Positions 24,780 through 36,877 of a stretch of 64,000 nt of DNA are shown here, in pieces; positions within the stretch are counted from its first letter, which is position 1; each line of letters starts with the position of its first letter. The notes beneath the pieces were generated by a model. The model was not told the DNA's origin and ran no database searches. It saw only the letters and a program-made list of their open reading frames with translations. The DNA comes from Adiantum capillus-veneris (taxonomy: Eukaryota; Streptophyta; Polypodiopsida; Polypodiales; Pteridaceae). The stretch lies in NCBI GenBank assembly GCA_014529385.2, contig CM043943.1, forward strand, positions 100,587,355 to 100,651,354, in the 5' to 3' direction. Made by a program: the position numbers and the translations under genes.

Positions 24780-27700
24780 TTTTTTGTAATGAATCAAGTT
24801 TGTGTGAATACAAGGTCCACCACTTGTTCAAGTTAGATCTAATCAAGTATACATAGTAATCTTTTAAGCTAGTAAACTAAGGGAAGGGAGAAGTAAGGTC
24901 CACCACTTGTCCAAGCTCAGCTCTAGACAACATGGAGAGATTCGAGGTCTACTAATTGTCTAATATAGGCTAACTATATTGAAACATAGAGAGAAGAAAA
25001 GGTCCACCACTTGTCCAATCTAGGGTCCATTGAAACAAGGAGAGAAGGATGCTCCACCATTTGTCCAAAATAGGCTCCATTGAAACATGAAGAGAAGCAA
25101 TATGCACCATGTCTTTGAGATGCTAGGCTCCATTTAAATACCTTAAACCCACGATATTTTGTATATGTGGGGTTTAAATTCAAGGTCCACCACTTGTCCA
25201 ACCTATTCTCCCTAGTAGCATGACTGGTTTGGTCTCAAGATTCACCACTTTTCCACTCGATGTCATTATATTAAGAAGATCTGGGTGTTAAGGTCCACCA
25301 CTTGTCCAACCTATAAGGCTATATCTAAAATGGTATTATTTACCACCACTTGGAATGCACATGATAGGTTTTACATAGGAGTCTGGTTTCAAGGTCCACC
25401 ACTTGTCCAAGCTAACTCTATTGAAACATAGAGAGAATCAAAGGTCCACCACTTGTCCAAGCTAGGCTCCATAGAAACATGGAGAGAAGGATGCTCCACC
25501 ATTTGTCCAAGCCAGGTTCGATTGAAACATGAAGAGAAGCAAGCTGCACCATGTCTCCAAAATGCTAGGCTCCATTGAAATATCTTAAACCCATGATATT
25601 ACGTACATGGGGGATTTACATTCAAGGTCCACCACTTGTCCAACCTATTATCACTAGTAGCATGAGTGGTTTGGTCTCAAGATTCACCACTTTTCCACTC
25701 TATGTCATTATATTAAGAAGATCTGGGTGTTACGGTCCACCACTTGTCCAACCTATAAGGCTATATCTTAAAGGGTATTCTTTCTGACCACTTGGAATGA
25801 CCATGATAGGTTTTACATGGGGGTTTGGTTCCAAGGTCCACCACTTGTCCAAGATAACTCTATTGAAACATAGAGAGAAGCAAAGGTCCACCACTCGTCC
25901 AAGCTAGGGTCCATTGAAACATGGAGAGAAGGATGCTCCACCATTTGTCCAAGATAGGCTCCATTGAAACATGAAGAGAAGCAAGCTGCACCATGTCTCC
26001 AAAATGCTAGGCTCCATTGAAATATCTTAAACCCATGATATTTCGTACATGGGGGCTTTACATTCAAGGTCCACCACTTGTCCAACCTATTATCACTAGT
26101 AGCATGAGTGGTTTGGTCTCAAGATTCACCACTTTTCCACTCTATGTCATTATATTAAGAAGATCTGGGTGTTACGGTCCACCACTTGTCCAACCTATAA
26201 GGCTATATCTTAAAGGGTATTCTTTCTGACCACTTGGAATGACCATGATAGGTTTTACATGGGGGTTTGTTTCCAAGGTCCACCACTCGTCCAAGATAAC
26301 TCTATTGAAACACAGAGAGAAGCAAAGGTCCACCACTCGTCCAAGCTAGGGTCCATTGAAACATGGAGAGAAGGATGCTCCACCATTTGTCCAAGATAGG
26401 CTCCATTGAAACATGAAGAGAAGCAAGCTGCACCATGTCTTCAAGATGCTAAGATCCATTGAAATACCTTACACCCACGATATTTTGTACATGGGGAGTT
26501 TACATTCAAGGTCCACCACTTGTCCAACCTATTATCTCTAGTAGCATGAGTGGTTTAGTCTCAAGATTCACCACTTTTCCACTCTATGTCATTACGTTAA
26601 GAAGATCTGTGTGTTAAGGTCGACCACTTGTCCAACCTATAAGGGTATATCTTAAAGGGTATTATTTCTCACCACTTGAAATGTCCATGATATGTTTTAC
26701 ATGGGGGTTTGGTTCCAAGGTCCACCACTTGTCCAAGCTAACTCTATTGAAACATAGAGAGAAACAAAGGCCCACCACTTGTCCAAGCCAGGCTCCATTG
26801 AAATATGGAGAGAAGGATGCTCTATCATTTGTCGAAGCTAACTCTATTGAAACATGGGCGGTTTTCATTCAAGGTCCACCACTTGTCCAACCTATTAACA
26901 CTAGTAGCATGAGTGGTTTGGTCTCAAGATTCACCACTTTTTCACTCTATGTCATTATATTAAGAATATCTGGGTGTTAAGGTCCACCACTTGTCCAACC
27001 TATAAGACTATATCTTAAGGGTTATTCTTTCTCACCACTTGGAGTGACTATGATAGGTTTTACATGGGGGTTTGGTTCCAAGGTCCACCACTTGTCTAAG
27101 AAAACTCTATTGAAACATAGAGAGAAGCAAAGGTCCACCACTTGTCCAAGCTAGGGTCCATTGAAACATGGAGAGAAGGATGCTCCACCATTTTTCCAGG
27201 ATACGCTCCATTGAAACATGAAGAAAAGCAAGCTACACCATGTCTCCAAGATGCTAATCTCCATTCAAATACCATAAACCCATGATATTTCGTACATGGG
27301 GGGTTTACATTCAAGGTCCACCACTTGTCCAACCTTTTATCTCTCGTAGCATGAGTGGTTTGGTCTCAAGATTCACCACTTTTCCACTCTATGTCATTAT
27401 ATTAAGAATATCTGGGTGGTAAGGTCCACCAGTTGTCCAACCTATAAGGCTATATCTTAAACTTTATTCTTTCTCACCAGTTGGAGTTACCATGATAGGT
27501 TTTACATGGGAGTTTGGTTACAAGGCCCACCACTTGTCCAAGCTAAATCTATTGAAACATAGAGAGAAGAAAAGGTCCACCACTTGTCCAAGCTAGGCTC
27601 CATTGAAACATGCAGAGAAGGATGCTCCACCATTTGTCAAAGATAGGCTCCATTGAAACATAAAGAGAAGCAAGCTGCACCAGGTCTCCAAGATGCTAGG

Positions 27701-30700
27701 CTCCATTGAAATACCTTAAACCCATGATATTTCGTACATGGGGGGTATACATTCAAGGTCCACCACTTGTCCAACCTATTATCCTTAGTAGCATGAGTGG
27801 TTTGGTCTCAAGATTCACCACTTTTCCACTCTATGTCGTTATATTAAGAAGATCTAGGTTTTTAGGTCGACCACTTGTCGAACCTATAAGGCTAGATCTT
27901 AAAGGGTATTATTTATCACCACTTGGAATGACCATGATATGTTTTACATGGGGGTTTGGTTCCAAGGTCCACCACGTGTCCAAGCTAACTCTATGGAAAC
28001 ATAGAGAGAAGCAAAGGTCCACCACTTGTCCAAGCTAGGGTCCATTGAAACATGGAGACAAGGATGCTACACCATTTGTCCAAGATAGGCTCCATTGAAA
28101 CATGAAGAGAAGCAAGGTGCACCATGTCTCCAAGATGCTAAGCTCCATCTAAATACCTTAAACCCACCATATTTCGTAGATAAGGGGTTTACATTCAAGG
28201 TCCACCACTTGTCCAACCTATAGGTCTATATCTTAAAGGTTATTCTTTCTTACCACTTGGAGTGACCATGATAGGTTTTATATGGGGGTTTGGTTCCAAG
28301 CTCCACCACTTGTCCAAGCTAACTCTATTGAAACAGACAGAGAAGCAAAGGTCCACCACTTGTCCAAGCTAGGCTCCGTTGAAACATGGAGAGAAGGATG
28401 CTCCACCATTTGTCCAACATAGGCTCCATTGAAACAGGACGAGAAGCAAGCTGCACCATGTCTCCAAGATGCTAGGCTCCATCGAAAAACATTAAACCCA
28501 TGATATGTCATAGATGAGGGGTTTACATTCAAGGTCCAACACTTGTCCAAGCTATTATTGGTAGTAGCCTGAGTGGTTTGGTCTCAAGATTTACCACTTT
28601 TCCACTCTATGTCATTATATTAAGAATATGTGGGTGTTAAGGTCCACCACTTGTACAACCTATAAGGCTACATCTTAAAGGTTATTCTTTCTTACCACTT
28701 GGAGTGACCATGATAGGTTTTACATGGGGGTTTGGTTTAAAGTTCCACCACTTGTCCAAGCTAACTCTATTGAATTATAGAGAGAAGCAAAGGTCCACCA
28801 CTTGTCTAAGCTAGTCTCCATTGAAACATGGAGAGAAGGATGCTCCATCATTTCTCGAAGCTAACTCTATTGAAACATGGGGGGTTTACGTTCAAGGTCC
28901 ACCACTTGTCCAAGCTATTACCGCTAGTAGCATGAGTGGTTTTGTCTCAAGATTCACCACTTTATCACTCTATTTCATTATATTAGGGATATTCGGGTGT
29001 TAAGGTCCACCACTTGTGCAACCTATAAGGCTATATCTTAAAGGTTATTCTTTCTCACGCCTTGGAGTGACCATGATAGGTTTTCCATTGGGGTTTGGTT
29101 CCAAGGTCCACCACTTGTCCAAGATAACTCTATTGAAACATAGAGAGAAGCAAAGGTCCACCACTTGTGCAAGCTAGGGTCCATTGAAACATGGAGAGAA
29201 GGATGCTCCACCATTTGTCCAAGATAGGCTCCATTGAAACATGAAGAGAAGCAAGGTGCACCATGTCTCCAAGATGCTAGGCTCCATCTAAATACCTTAA
29301 ACCCACGATATTTCGTACATGGGGGGTTAACATTCAAGGTCCACCACTTGTCCAACCTATTATCGCTAGTTGCATGAGTAGTTTGCTCTCAAGATTCACC
29401 ACTTTTCCACTCTATGCCATTATATTAAGAATATCTGGGTGTTAAGGTCCACCACTTGTCCAACCTATAAGGATATATCATTAAGGTTATTCTTTCTCAC
29501 CACTTGGAGTGAACATGATAGGTTTTACATGGGGGTTTGGTTCCAAGGCCCACCACTTGTCCAAGCTAACTCTATTGAAACATAGAGAGAAACAAAGGTC
29601 CACTACTTGTCCAAGCTAGGCTCCATTGAAAGATGGAGAGAACGATGCTCCACCAGTGTGGAAGCTAAGTCTATTGAAACATGGGGGGTTTACGTTCAAG
29701 TTCCACCACTTGTCCAAGCTATTATCTCTAGTAGCATGATTGGTTTTGTCTCAAAATTCACCACTTTTTCACTCTATGTCATTATATTAAGAATATTTGG
29801 GTGTTAAAGTCCACCACTTGTCCAACCTATAAGGCTATATTTTAAAGGTTATTCTTTCTCACCACTTGGAGTGACCATGATAGGTTTTACATGGGGGTTT
29901 GAGTTCCAAGGTCCATCACTTGTCCAAGCAAACTCTATTGAATCATAGAGAGAAGCAAAGGTCCACCACTTGTCCAAGATAGGGTCCATTGAAACATGGA
30001 GAGAAGGATGCTCCACCATTTGTCCAAGATAGGCTCCATCGAAAAATGAAGAGAACCAAGCTGCACCATGTCTCCAAGATGCTAGGCTTCATCGAAATAC
30101 CTTAAACCCAGGATATTTTGTACATGGGGGGTTTACATTCAAGGGCCGATACTTGTCCAAGCTATTATCGCTAGTAGCATGAGTGGCTTTGTCTCAAGAT
30201 TCACCACGTTTTCACTCTATGTCATTATATTAAGAGTATGTGGGTGTTAAGGTCCACCACTTGTCCAACCTATAAGTCTATATTTTAAAGGTTATTCTTT
30301 CTTACCACTTGGAGTAACCATGATAGGTTTTACATGGGGGTTTGGCTCCAAGCTCCACAATTTGTCCAAGCTAACTCTATTGAAGCATAGAGAGAAACAA
30401 AGGTCGACCACTTGTCCAAGCTAGGCTCCATTGAAACATGGAGAGAACGATGCTCCACCATTTGTCGAAGCTAAGTCTATTGAAACATGGGGGGTTTACG
30501 TTCAAGGTCCACCACTTGTCCAAGCTATTATATCTAGTACCATGAGTGGTTTTATCTGAAGATTCACCACTTTTTCACTCTATGTCATTATATTAAGAAT
30601 ATTTGGGTATTAAGGTCCACCACTTGTCCAACCTATAAGGCTATATCTTAAAGGTTATTCTTTCTCACCACTTGGAGTGACCATGATAGGTTTTACATGA

Positions 30701-32480
30701 GGGTTTGGTTCCAAAGTCCACCACTTGTCCAAGCTTACTCTATTGAATCATAGAGATCAGCAAAGGTCCACCACTTGGCCAAGCTAGGGTCCATTGAAAC
30801 ATGGAGAGAAGGATGCTCCACTATTTGTCCAAGATGGACTCCATTGAAACATGAAAAGAAGCAAGCTCCACCATGTCTCCAAGATGCTAGGCTTCATGGA
30901 AATACCTTAAACCCACGATATTTTTTACATGGGGGGTTTACATTCAAGTACCACCACTTGTCCAAGCTATTATCGCTAGTAGCATGAGTGGTTTGGTCTC
31001 AAGATTCACCACTTTTCCACTCTATGTCATTATATTAAGAATATGTGGGTGTTAAGGTCCACCACTTGTCCAACCTATAAGTCTATATCTTAAAGGTTAT
31101 TCTCTCTTACCACTTGGAGTGACCATGATAGGTTTTACATGGGGATTTGGTTCCAAGGTCCACCACTTGTCCAAGATAGGCTCCATTGAAACATGGAGAG
31201 AAGGATGCTCCACCATTTGTCCAAGATAGGCTCCATTGAAACATCACGAGAAGAAAGCTGCACCATGTCTCCAAGATGCTAGGCTCCATTGAAAAACATT
31301 AAACCCACGATATGTCGTAGATGAGGGGTTTACATTCAAGGTCCAACACTTGTCCAAGCTATTATTGGTAGTAGCCTGAGTGGTTTGTTCTCAAGATTCA
31401 CCACTTTTCCACTCTATGCCATTATATTAAGAATATCTGGGTGTTAAGGTCCACCACTTGTCCAACCTATAAGGATATATCATTAAGGTTATTCTTTCTC
31501 ACCACTTGGAGTGACCATGATAGGTTTTACATGGGGGTTTGGTTGCAAGGTCCACCACTTGTCCAAGCTAACTCTATTGAAACATAGAGAGAAATAAACG
31601 TCCACCACTTGTCCAAGCTAGGGTCCATTGAAACATGGAGGGAAGGATGCTCCACCATTTGTCGAAGCTAAGTCTATTGAAACATGGGGGGTTTACGTTC
31701 AAGGTCCACCAGTTGTCCAAGCTATTATCGCTAGTAGCATGAGTGGTTTTGTCTCAAGATTCACCACTTTTTCACTCTATGTCATTATATTCAGAATATT
31801 TGGGTGTTAAGGTCCACTACTTGTCCAACCTATAAGGCTATATCTTAAAGGTTATTCTTTCTCACCACTTGGAGTGACCATGATAGGTTTTACATGGGGG
31901 TTTGGTTCCAAGGTCCACCACTTGAATCATAGAGAGCAGCAAAGTTCCACCACTTGTCCAAGCTAGGCTCCATTGAAACATGGAGAGAAGGATGCTCCAC
32001 CATTTGTCCAAGATAGGCTCCATTGAAACATAAAGAGAAGCAAGTTGCACCATGTCTCCAAGATGCTAGGCTCCATCAAAATACCTTAAACCCATGATAT
32101 TTCGTAGATGGGGGGATTGCTTTCAAGGTCCACCACTTGTCCAAGCTATTATTGCCAGTAGCATGGTTTGGTCTCAAGATTCACTAGTTTTCCACTCTAT
32201 GTAATTACATTAAGAATATATTGGTGTTAAGGTTCACCACTTGTCCAACCTATAAGGCTATATCTTAAATGATATTTTTTCTCACCACTTGGAATGTGCA
32301 TGATATGTTTTACATGGGGTTTTGCTCCAAGGTCCACCACTTGTCCAAGCTAGATCTATTACATATATATTATACATACAATATTCAACTAGACTCCCTA
32401 CCTATCATGTCTAGTAGCATGGATGCTGTAGCTTTAAGGTCCACCACTTGTCCAACCTATACTCTCTTATGTAAGGGCGA
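24780..32480. repeat. Main satellite array, right arm (higher-order repeat)
   Basis: About 7.7 kb of tandem units built on AAGGTCCACCACTTGTCCAA. Four roughly 50-base modules (ending in GAAACATAGAGAG, GAAACATGGAGAG, GAAACATGAAGAG and GAAATACCTTAAACCC) are followed by two longer modules (CTCAAGATTCACCACTTTTCC... and ...TACATGGGGGTTTGG). Together they make a higher-order unit of about 440 bases, with a shorter form of about 365 bases. From about 28.6 to 31.8 kb the two forms largely alternate. Translations such as MDKWWTLNVNPPCTKY recur in every unit, on either strand, and are not genes. The array lies upstream of the ParB-like exons and would be a 5' intron. Confidence 0.95.
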
Positions 32481-32502
32481 TCTCGCTATAAATTCAAAAC
32501 CT

Positions 32503-32640
32503 TCTCGCCTAAATTTAAAATTCAAAATCTGATTGCCTAAATTTAAAATATCCCTCCCAAATTTTAAATATCCCGCCTAAATTTTAAAATATCCCGCCCA
32601 AATTTTAAAATTCAAACTTTTTTATAAAAATTTAAATTTT
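32503..32640. repeat. AT-rich short tandem repeat
   Basis: Five or six imperfect copies of a unit close to CCTAAATTTAAAATATCCCG, roughly 24 bases long. Confidence 0.7.
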
Positions 32641-33427
32641 ACCACTTAAATTTAAAATATTACACGCGAAATTGATTTTAGATTCAAGTTTACCACAAAA
32701 AGATATCATTATACCACCTAAATTCAAATATGCAAATCTCAAATCATTATATTGTACATAAATTCAAAAAAATTCAAATTAACAAGCCTAAACTGATATT
32801 AGTTTGCATAGATATGAATTTTTCACACCTAAATTATGTCACCATGTTAGAGAGAGTGGTTAGAGAATTTGAACAAGGTCCACCACTTGTCCAACCTAGA
32901 TACCAAGAAGGATTGAGTGTACAAGGTATTGTTTGGAGGTCCTTATAGTCCACTGGTCTCAAGGTCCACCACTTGTGGTAAGGGTCACCAAAAAGTGTAT
33001 ATATTCATCCAAAGAAATACACGTATTTTTGGTCTACATGTCCTAGTTTCAACCATTTATCTCCATTAGGTGTATCACTAAACAACACTACTATTTTTGA
33101 GAAACAGAAGTTACAATCATATCTACAAATGGGTTAGAGGAAAATCAGCTCAGCATACATCCAGAACTCACTACAAGAATCGGCTTTAACAGATCACGCA
33201 AGTAAGTCTTCCATTCAAGTTTACTAGTATTACAATGTGTTAGTTATTTGTGATATTTATGTATGTATATATACTATGTGTGCATATCCTAATTAAGTGT
33301 AATTGTGTATGTGCATTATGTATGAGTATTACAATGAAATAACACAAATATACATACATACACATAGATAGCATAGACGCACACATACATGAGCATGTAT
33401 TTTCAAGAGAGAGATAGCAAGATACAG

Positions 33428-33460
<33 letters not shown>

Positions 33461-33494
33461 AATACCTATTTTCTAGAGAGAGGAGAGAGAGAAA

Positions 33495-33764
33495 GATAAC
33501 AGATTTCACTGTGTTTATGTATGTGGAAGAGAGGAAGACGATGTATCGGAATATGTGCAGGTATTTTCAAGAGAGAGACAACAAGATAACAGATTTCACT
33601 GTGGTTATGTATGTGGAAGTGAGGAAGACGATGTGTGGGAATATGTGCATGTATTTTCAAGAGAGAGACAGCAAGATAACAGATTTCACTGTGGTTATGT
33701 ATGTGGAAGAGAGGAAGACGATGTGTAGGAATATGTGTATGTGTGAGGGGATATTTTTAAACTA
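33495..33764. repeat. Three tandem copies of a 90-base unit
   Basis: GATAACAGATTTCACTG recurs at about 33495, 33585 and 33675, with the unit also containing GAGGAAGACGATGTG. The period is a multiple of three, so a plus-strand frame stays open through it (33511-33894), giving a 30-residue repeat peptide. I see no other sign that it is translated. Confidence 0.8.
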
Positions 33765-34297
33765 CGTATCTCTGCCTTTTGACGAGAGAGTGTGTGTGCA
33801 AGAAGAGTTACAGAGAACCATCTTCTCTATATGGAGAAAGACAGAGAGTGAGAGAGAGAGAAATACCTCTTTTTTCTCTATTCGTGAGGTGTGAAATGTC
33901 TCTTGAGAAGAAGCTATGCCCGATCCTGCCCTTCTGGAAAGCGTTGCCTGCGCTGCTGTTTCTTTATCTTGTGCGCGAACTTTCAATCCTGTGCGCTCCA
34001 CCTTTTTGTTGTGTACGATGCAGAGCTTGCTCCTCTACGTGCGCGTATACTCCAACTGTGTGCGATCCGTGTGCGCTTTCTGTGTGTTTGCTGCTCGCCT
34101 GATTTCTCTGTGTGCATTGCTCGTGCGTTCTCTCTGTGCCTAATCTTGATAGGGTTTATTAGAATGCCACGTATGCTACAAGTCCATGTTTTATCATAGC
34201 ATTAAAAAAAACAAAAGCAATATAAAACATTAACCAATATAAAATCATAGGACCCCGCCTGGAACAATATCCCAAAATCAGCCTCCCAAGCCCCGCC

Positions 34298-34412
34298 ATC
34301 GAGAGCGCTATATTCCACATCCCCATCAAGAGCGCTACCCCCAAACCTCACGTGGAAGCGCTGCCTTGTCACCCCATTGTGGCATTGCCCTAAGATCCCG
34401 CATGTGGAGTGC
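34298..34412. repeat. Short GAGCGCTA-type motif cluster
   Basis: GAGAGCGCTA, AAGAGCGCTA, GAAGCGCTG and GAGTGCTAA occur within about 115 bases, in a locally GC-rich stretch. Confidence 0.4.
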
Positions 34413-34559
34413 TAAATGGGAACATTCTTCATTAGTGAAATTTTGAACATAAATTATATTTAGCATATACTTAAATATAATACAAATATTAACATATTAA
34501 CTATACTACTAATTTACTATAGCAGTTCTAGATTATGTCCCATACTATATTTAAGGTGC

Positions 34560-36800
34560 CAAAGGTTTGGCCTTATGGTCCTAGATTTAGCCAAGTGGTC
34601 AACACATATAGGACCAAGTGCACATTGTGCCACAAAACTTGTCCACCACTTCACTTGCCAAAGTTTAGGCCACATGATCAATCCTAAGTTTCCAATGTTC
34701 TTATTATGTCACCTTTTGCCTCGTGGAAAACCTAGGCTTGTTTTCACATACTCAGGCACTTCAAGCCATAATAAATTTTCATTACTCTTTGGCAACCCTT
34801 TTGTTCAAGTCTTTGAAAAAACGTTGCTTAAGGCCACCCTAAACCATTTTCATTTAGGGGTGTCTAAAACTAGCTTTTTGGCAATTCGAGAAGAAAATGG
34901 TCAAAGTTTTATACTTAGTTTTAACCACTTGACCAATTCAAATATTGGAAAGCAAGGTCTTGTAATACTTTTCTTTGGACATCACACATTAAAACTAGGT
35001 CCCTCACTTGTCCAAGCTATGCTCTAATACAATAAAGGGCTTTTGGTTTCAAGATGCACCACTTTCCCAACCTTGATTCCATTAAAGAATCTAGCTCTAC
35101 TTAGACATTTAATAGCAAGGTCTTGTAGCAGTTCACATTGAACATTTTCCATGGCAGCTAGGTCCACCACTTATCTAAGCTATGCTATAATACAGTAAGG
35201 GGGTTTTGGTTTCAAGATCCACCACTTGTCCAAACTTGATTTGGGAAGCAAGGTCCTATAATAGTTTGCTTTGGACATTCACCATTACAACTAAGTCCAC
35301 GACTTCTCCAAGCTATGTTCTAATACACTAAGGACGTTTTGGTTTGAAGGAGAACCACTTGTACGACTTTGTTTTTGGAAGTAAGGTCTTTACATAGTTC
35401 ACCTTGGACCTTGGACATTGGATACTACAACTAAGCCCACCACTTGTCCAAGCTATCCTCTATATATAGCCAAAGGGTTTGGGTTTCAAGATTCACCACT
35501 TTTCCAACCTTTCTTCCATTAAAGAAAGGAGGGGCATTATAACTAGGTCCACCAATTGTCCAAGATATGCTCTGATATAGAAAGGGGATTTTGGTTTCAA
35601 TAATCCACCACGTGTTCAACCTTGCAAGACTCAAGGGATACTTGGACATTGGAAAGCATAGTCCTATAGTAGTTGATAGGTGGTAGTGGGTATAACAACT
35701 AGGTCCAACCTATGCTCTGATATAGCAAAGAGGCTTTGGTTTCAAGGTCCACCACTTGTCCAACCTTGCTTCCATTAAAGAAATGAGGGGCTACGTAAAC
35801 ATTGGCAAGCAAGGTAGAAAGGTCCTAAGGTATTTCACCTTGGATATTGGGCATTATAACTAGGTCCACCACTTGTCCAAGCTATGCTCTGATATAGAAA
35901 GGGGATTTTTGTTTCAAGGTCCACCACGTGTTCAACCTTGCAAGACTCAAGGGATACTTGGACATTGGAAAGCATAGTCCTATAGTAGTTGATAGGTGGC
36001 AGTGGGTATTACAACTAGGTCCAACCTATGCTCTCATATAGCAAAGAGGCTTTAGTTTCAAGGTCCACCACTTGTCCAACCTTGCTTCCATTAAAGAAAT
36101 GAGGGGCTACGTAAACATTGGCAAGGAAGGTAGCAAGGTCCTAAGGTGTTTCACCTTGGATATTGGGCATTATAACTAGGTCCACCACTTGTCCAAGCTA
36201 TGGTCTGATATAGAAAGGGGATTTTCGTTTCCAGGTCCACCACGTGTTCAACCTTGAAAGATTCAAGGGATACTTGAACATTGGAAAGCGTAGTCCTATA
36301 GTAGTTGATAGGTGGAAGTGGGTATTACAACTAGGTCCAACCTATGCTCTCATATAGCAAAGAGGCTTTGGTTTCAAGGTCCACCACTTGTCCAACCTTA
36401 CTTCCATTAAATAAATGAGGGGCTATGTAAACATTGGCAAGCAAGGTAGCAAGGTCCTAAGGTATTTCACCTTGGATATTGGGCATTATAACTAGGTCCA
36501 CCACATGTCCAAGCTATGCTCTGATATAGAAAGGGGATTTTCGTTTCAAGGTCCACCACGTGTTCAACCTTGAAAGCCTCAAGGGATACTTGGACATTGG
36601 AAAGCATAGTCCTATAGTAGTTGATAGGTGGCATGGGTATTACAACTAGGTCCACCACTTGTCCAACCTATGCTCTAATATAGCAAGGATGCTTTGGTTT
36701 CGAGATCCACCATAATTTCCAACCTTGCTTCCATTAATATAGCAAGGAGGATTTGGTCTCAAGGTTCGCCACTTGTCCAACCTATGCAAACCTTTTCCAT
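34560..36800. repeat. Satellite array upstream of the DUF7869-like exon
   Basis: Begins with scattered, diverged cores. From about 35700 it is a regular tandem of roughly 310-330-base units recognisable by CCAACCTTGCTTCCATTAAA (near 35760, 36080 and 36400), each containing several GGTCCACCACTTGTCC cores. The orientation is the same as the main right-arm array. It stops about 80 bases before the splice acceptor at 36876. Confidence 0.9.
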
Positions 36801-36877
36801 GTTGTAGCATGATTTTTTGTTTGAAGAGTATTTTTCTATAACTATGGATTTAACAATGTAATCTTTTTCACTTACAG

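Larger units (their letters stand above)
32481..34560. promoter_or_regulatory. Non-satellite island, candidate divergent promoter region
   Basis: This is the only sizeable satellite-poor stretch between the minus-strand ParB-like gene and the plus-strand DUF7869-like gene. Both of those begin coding immediately after splice acceptors, so both need upstream exons. It contains AT-rich short repeats (32503-32640), an AG tract (33435-33460), a 90-base tandem repeat (33495-33764), and a relatively GC-rich part (about 33890-34420) unlike its surroundings. A single satellite core lies near 32876 and another near 32963. No coding exon is convincing; open frames at 33511-33894 and 33891-34199 lack any recognised domain. 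The promoter role is inferred from position only. Confidence 0.35.

Noticed and set aside
24974-32053. Dozens of 60-110-codon open frames reading MDKWWTLNVNPPCTKY..., MKYLKPMIFRTWG... and similar, on both strands
   Set aside because: They repeat with the satellite period, occur in sense and antisense, and have no independent start or conservation pattern; they are translations of the repeat.
24780-32480. Regularly spaced direct repeats resembling a CRISPR array
   Set aside because: Units vary in length, spacers are themselves repeats, there are no cas genes, and the setting is eukaryotic; this is a satellite.
33511-33894. 127-codon plus-strand frame (MFMYVEERKTMYRN...)
   Set aside because: It is driven by the 90-base tandem repeat, whose period is a multiple of three; no domain and no splice context support it.
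33891-34199. 102-codon cysteine-rich frame (MKCLLRRSYARSC...)
   Set aside because: Overlapping frames of similar length exist in all three phases of this GC-rich stretch; no independent support.
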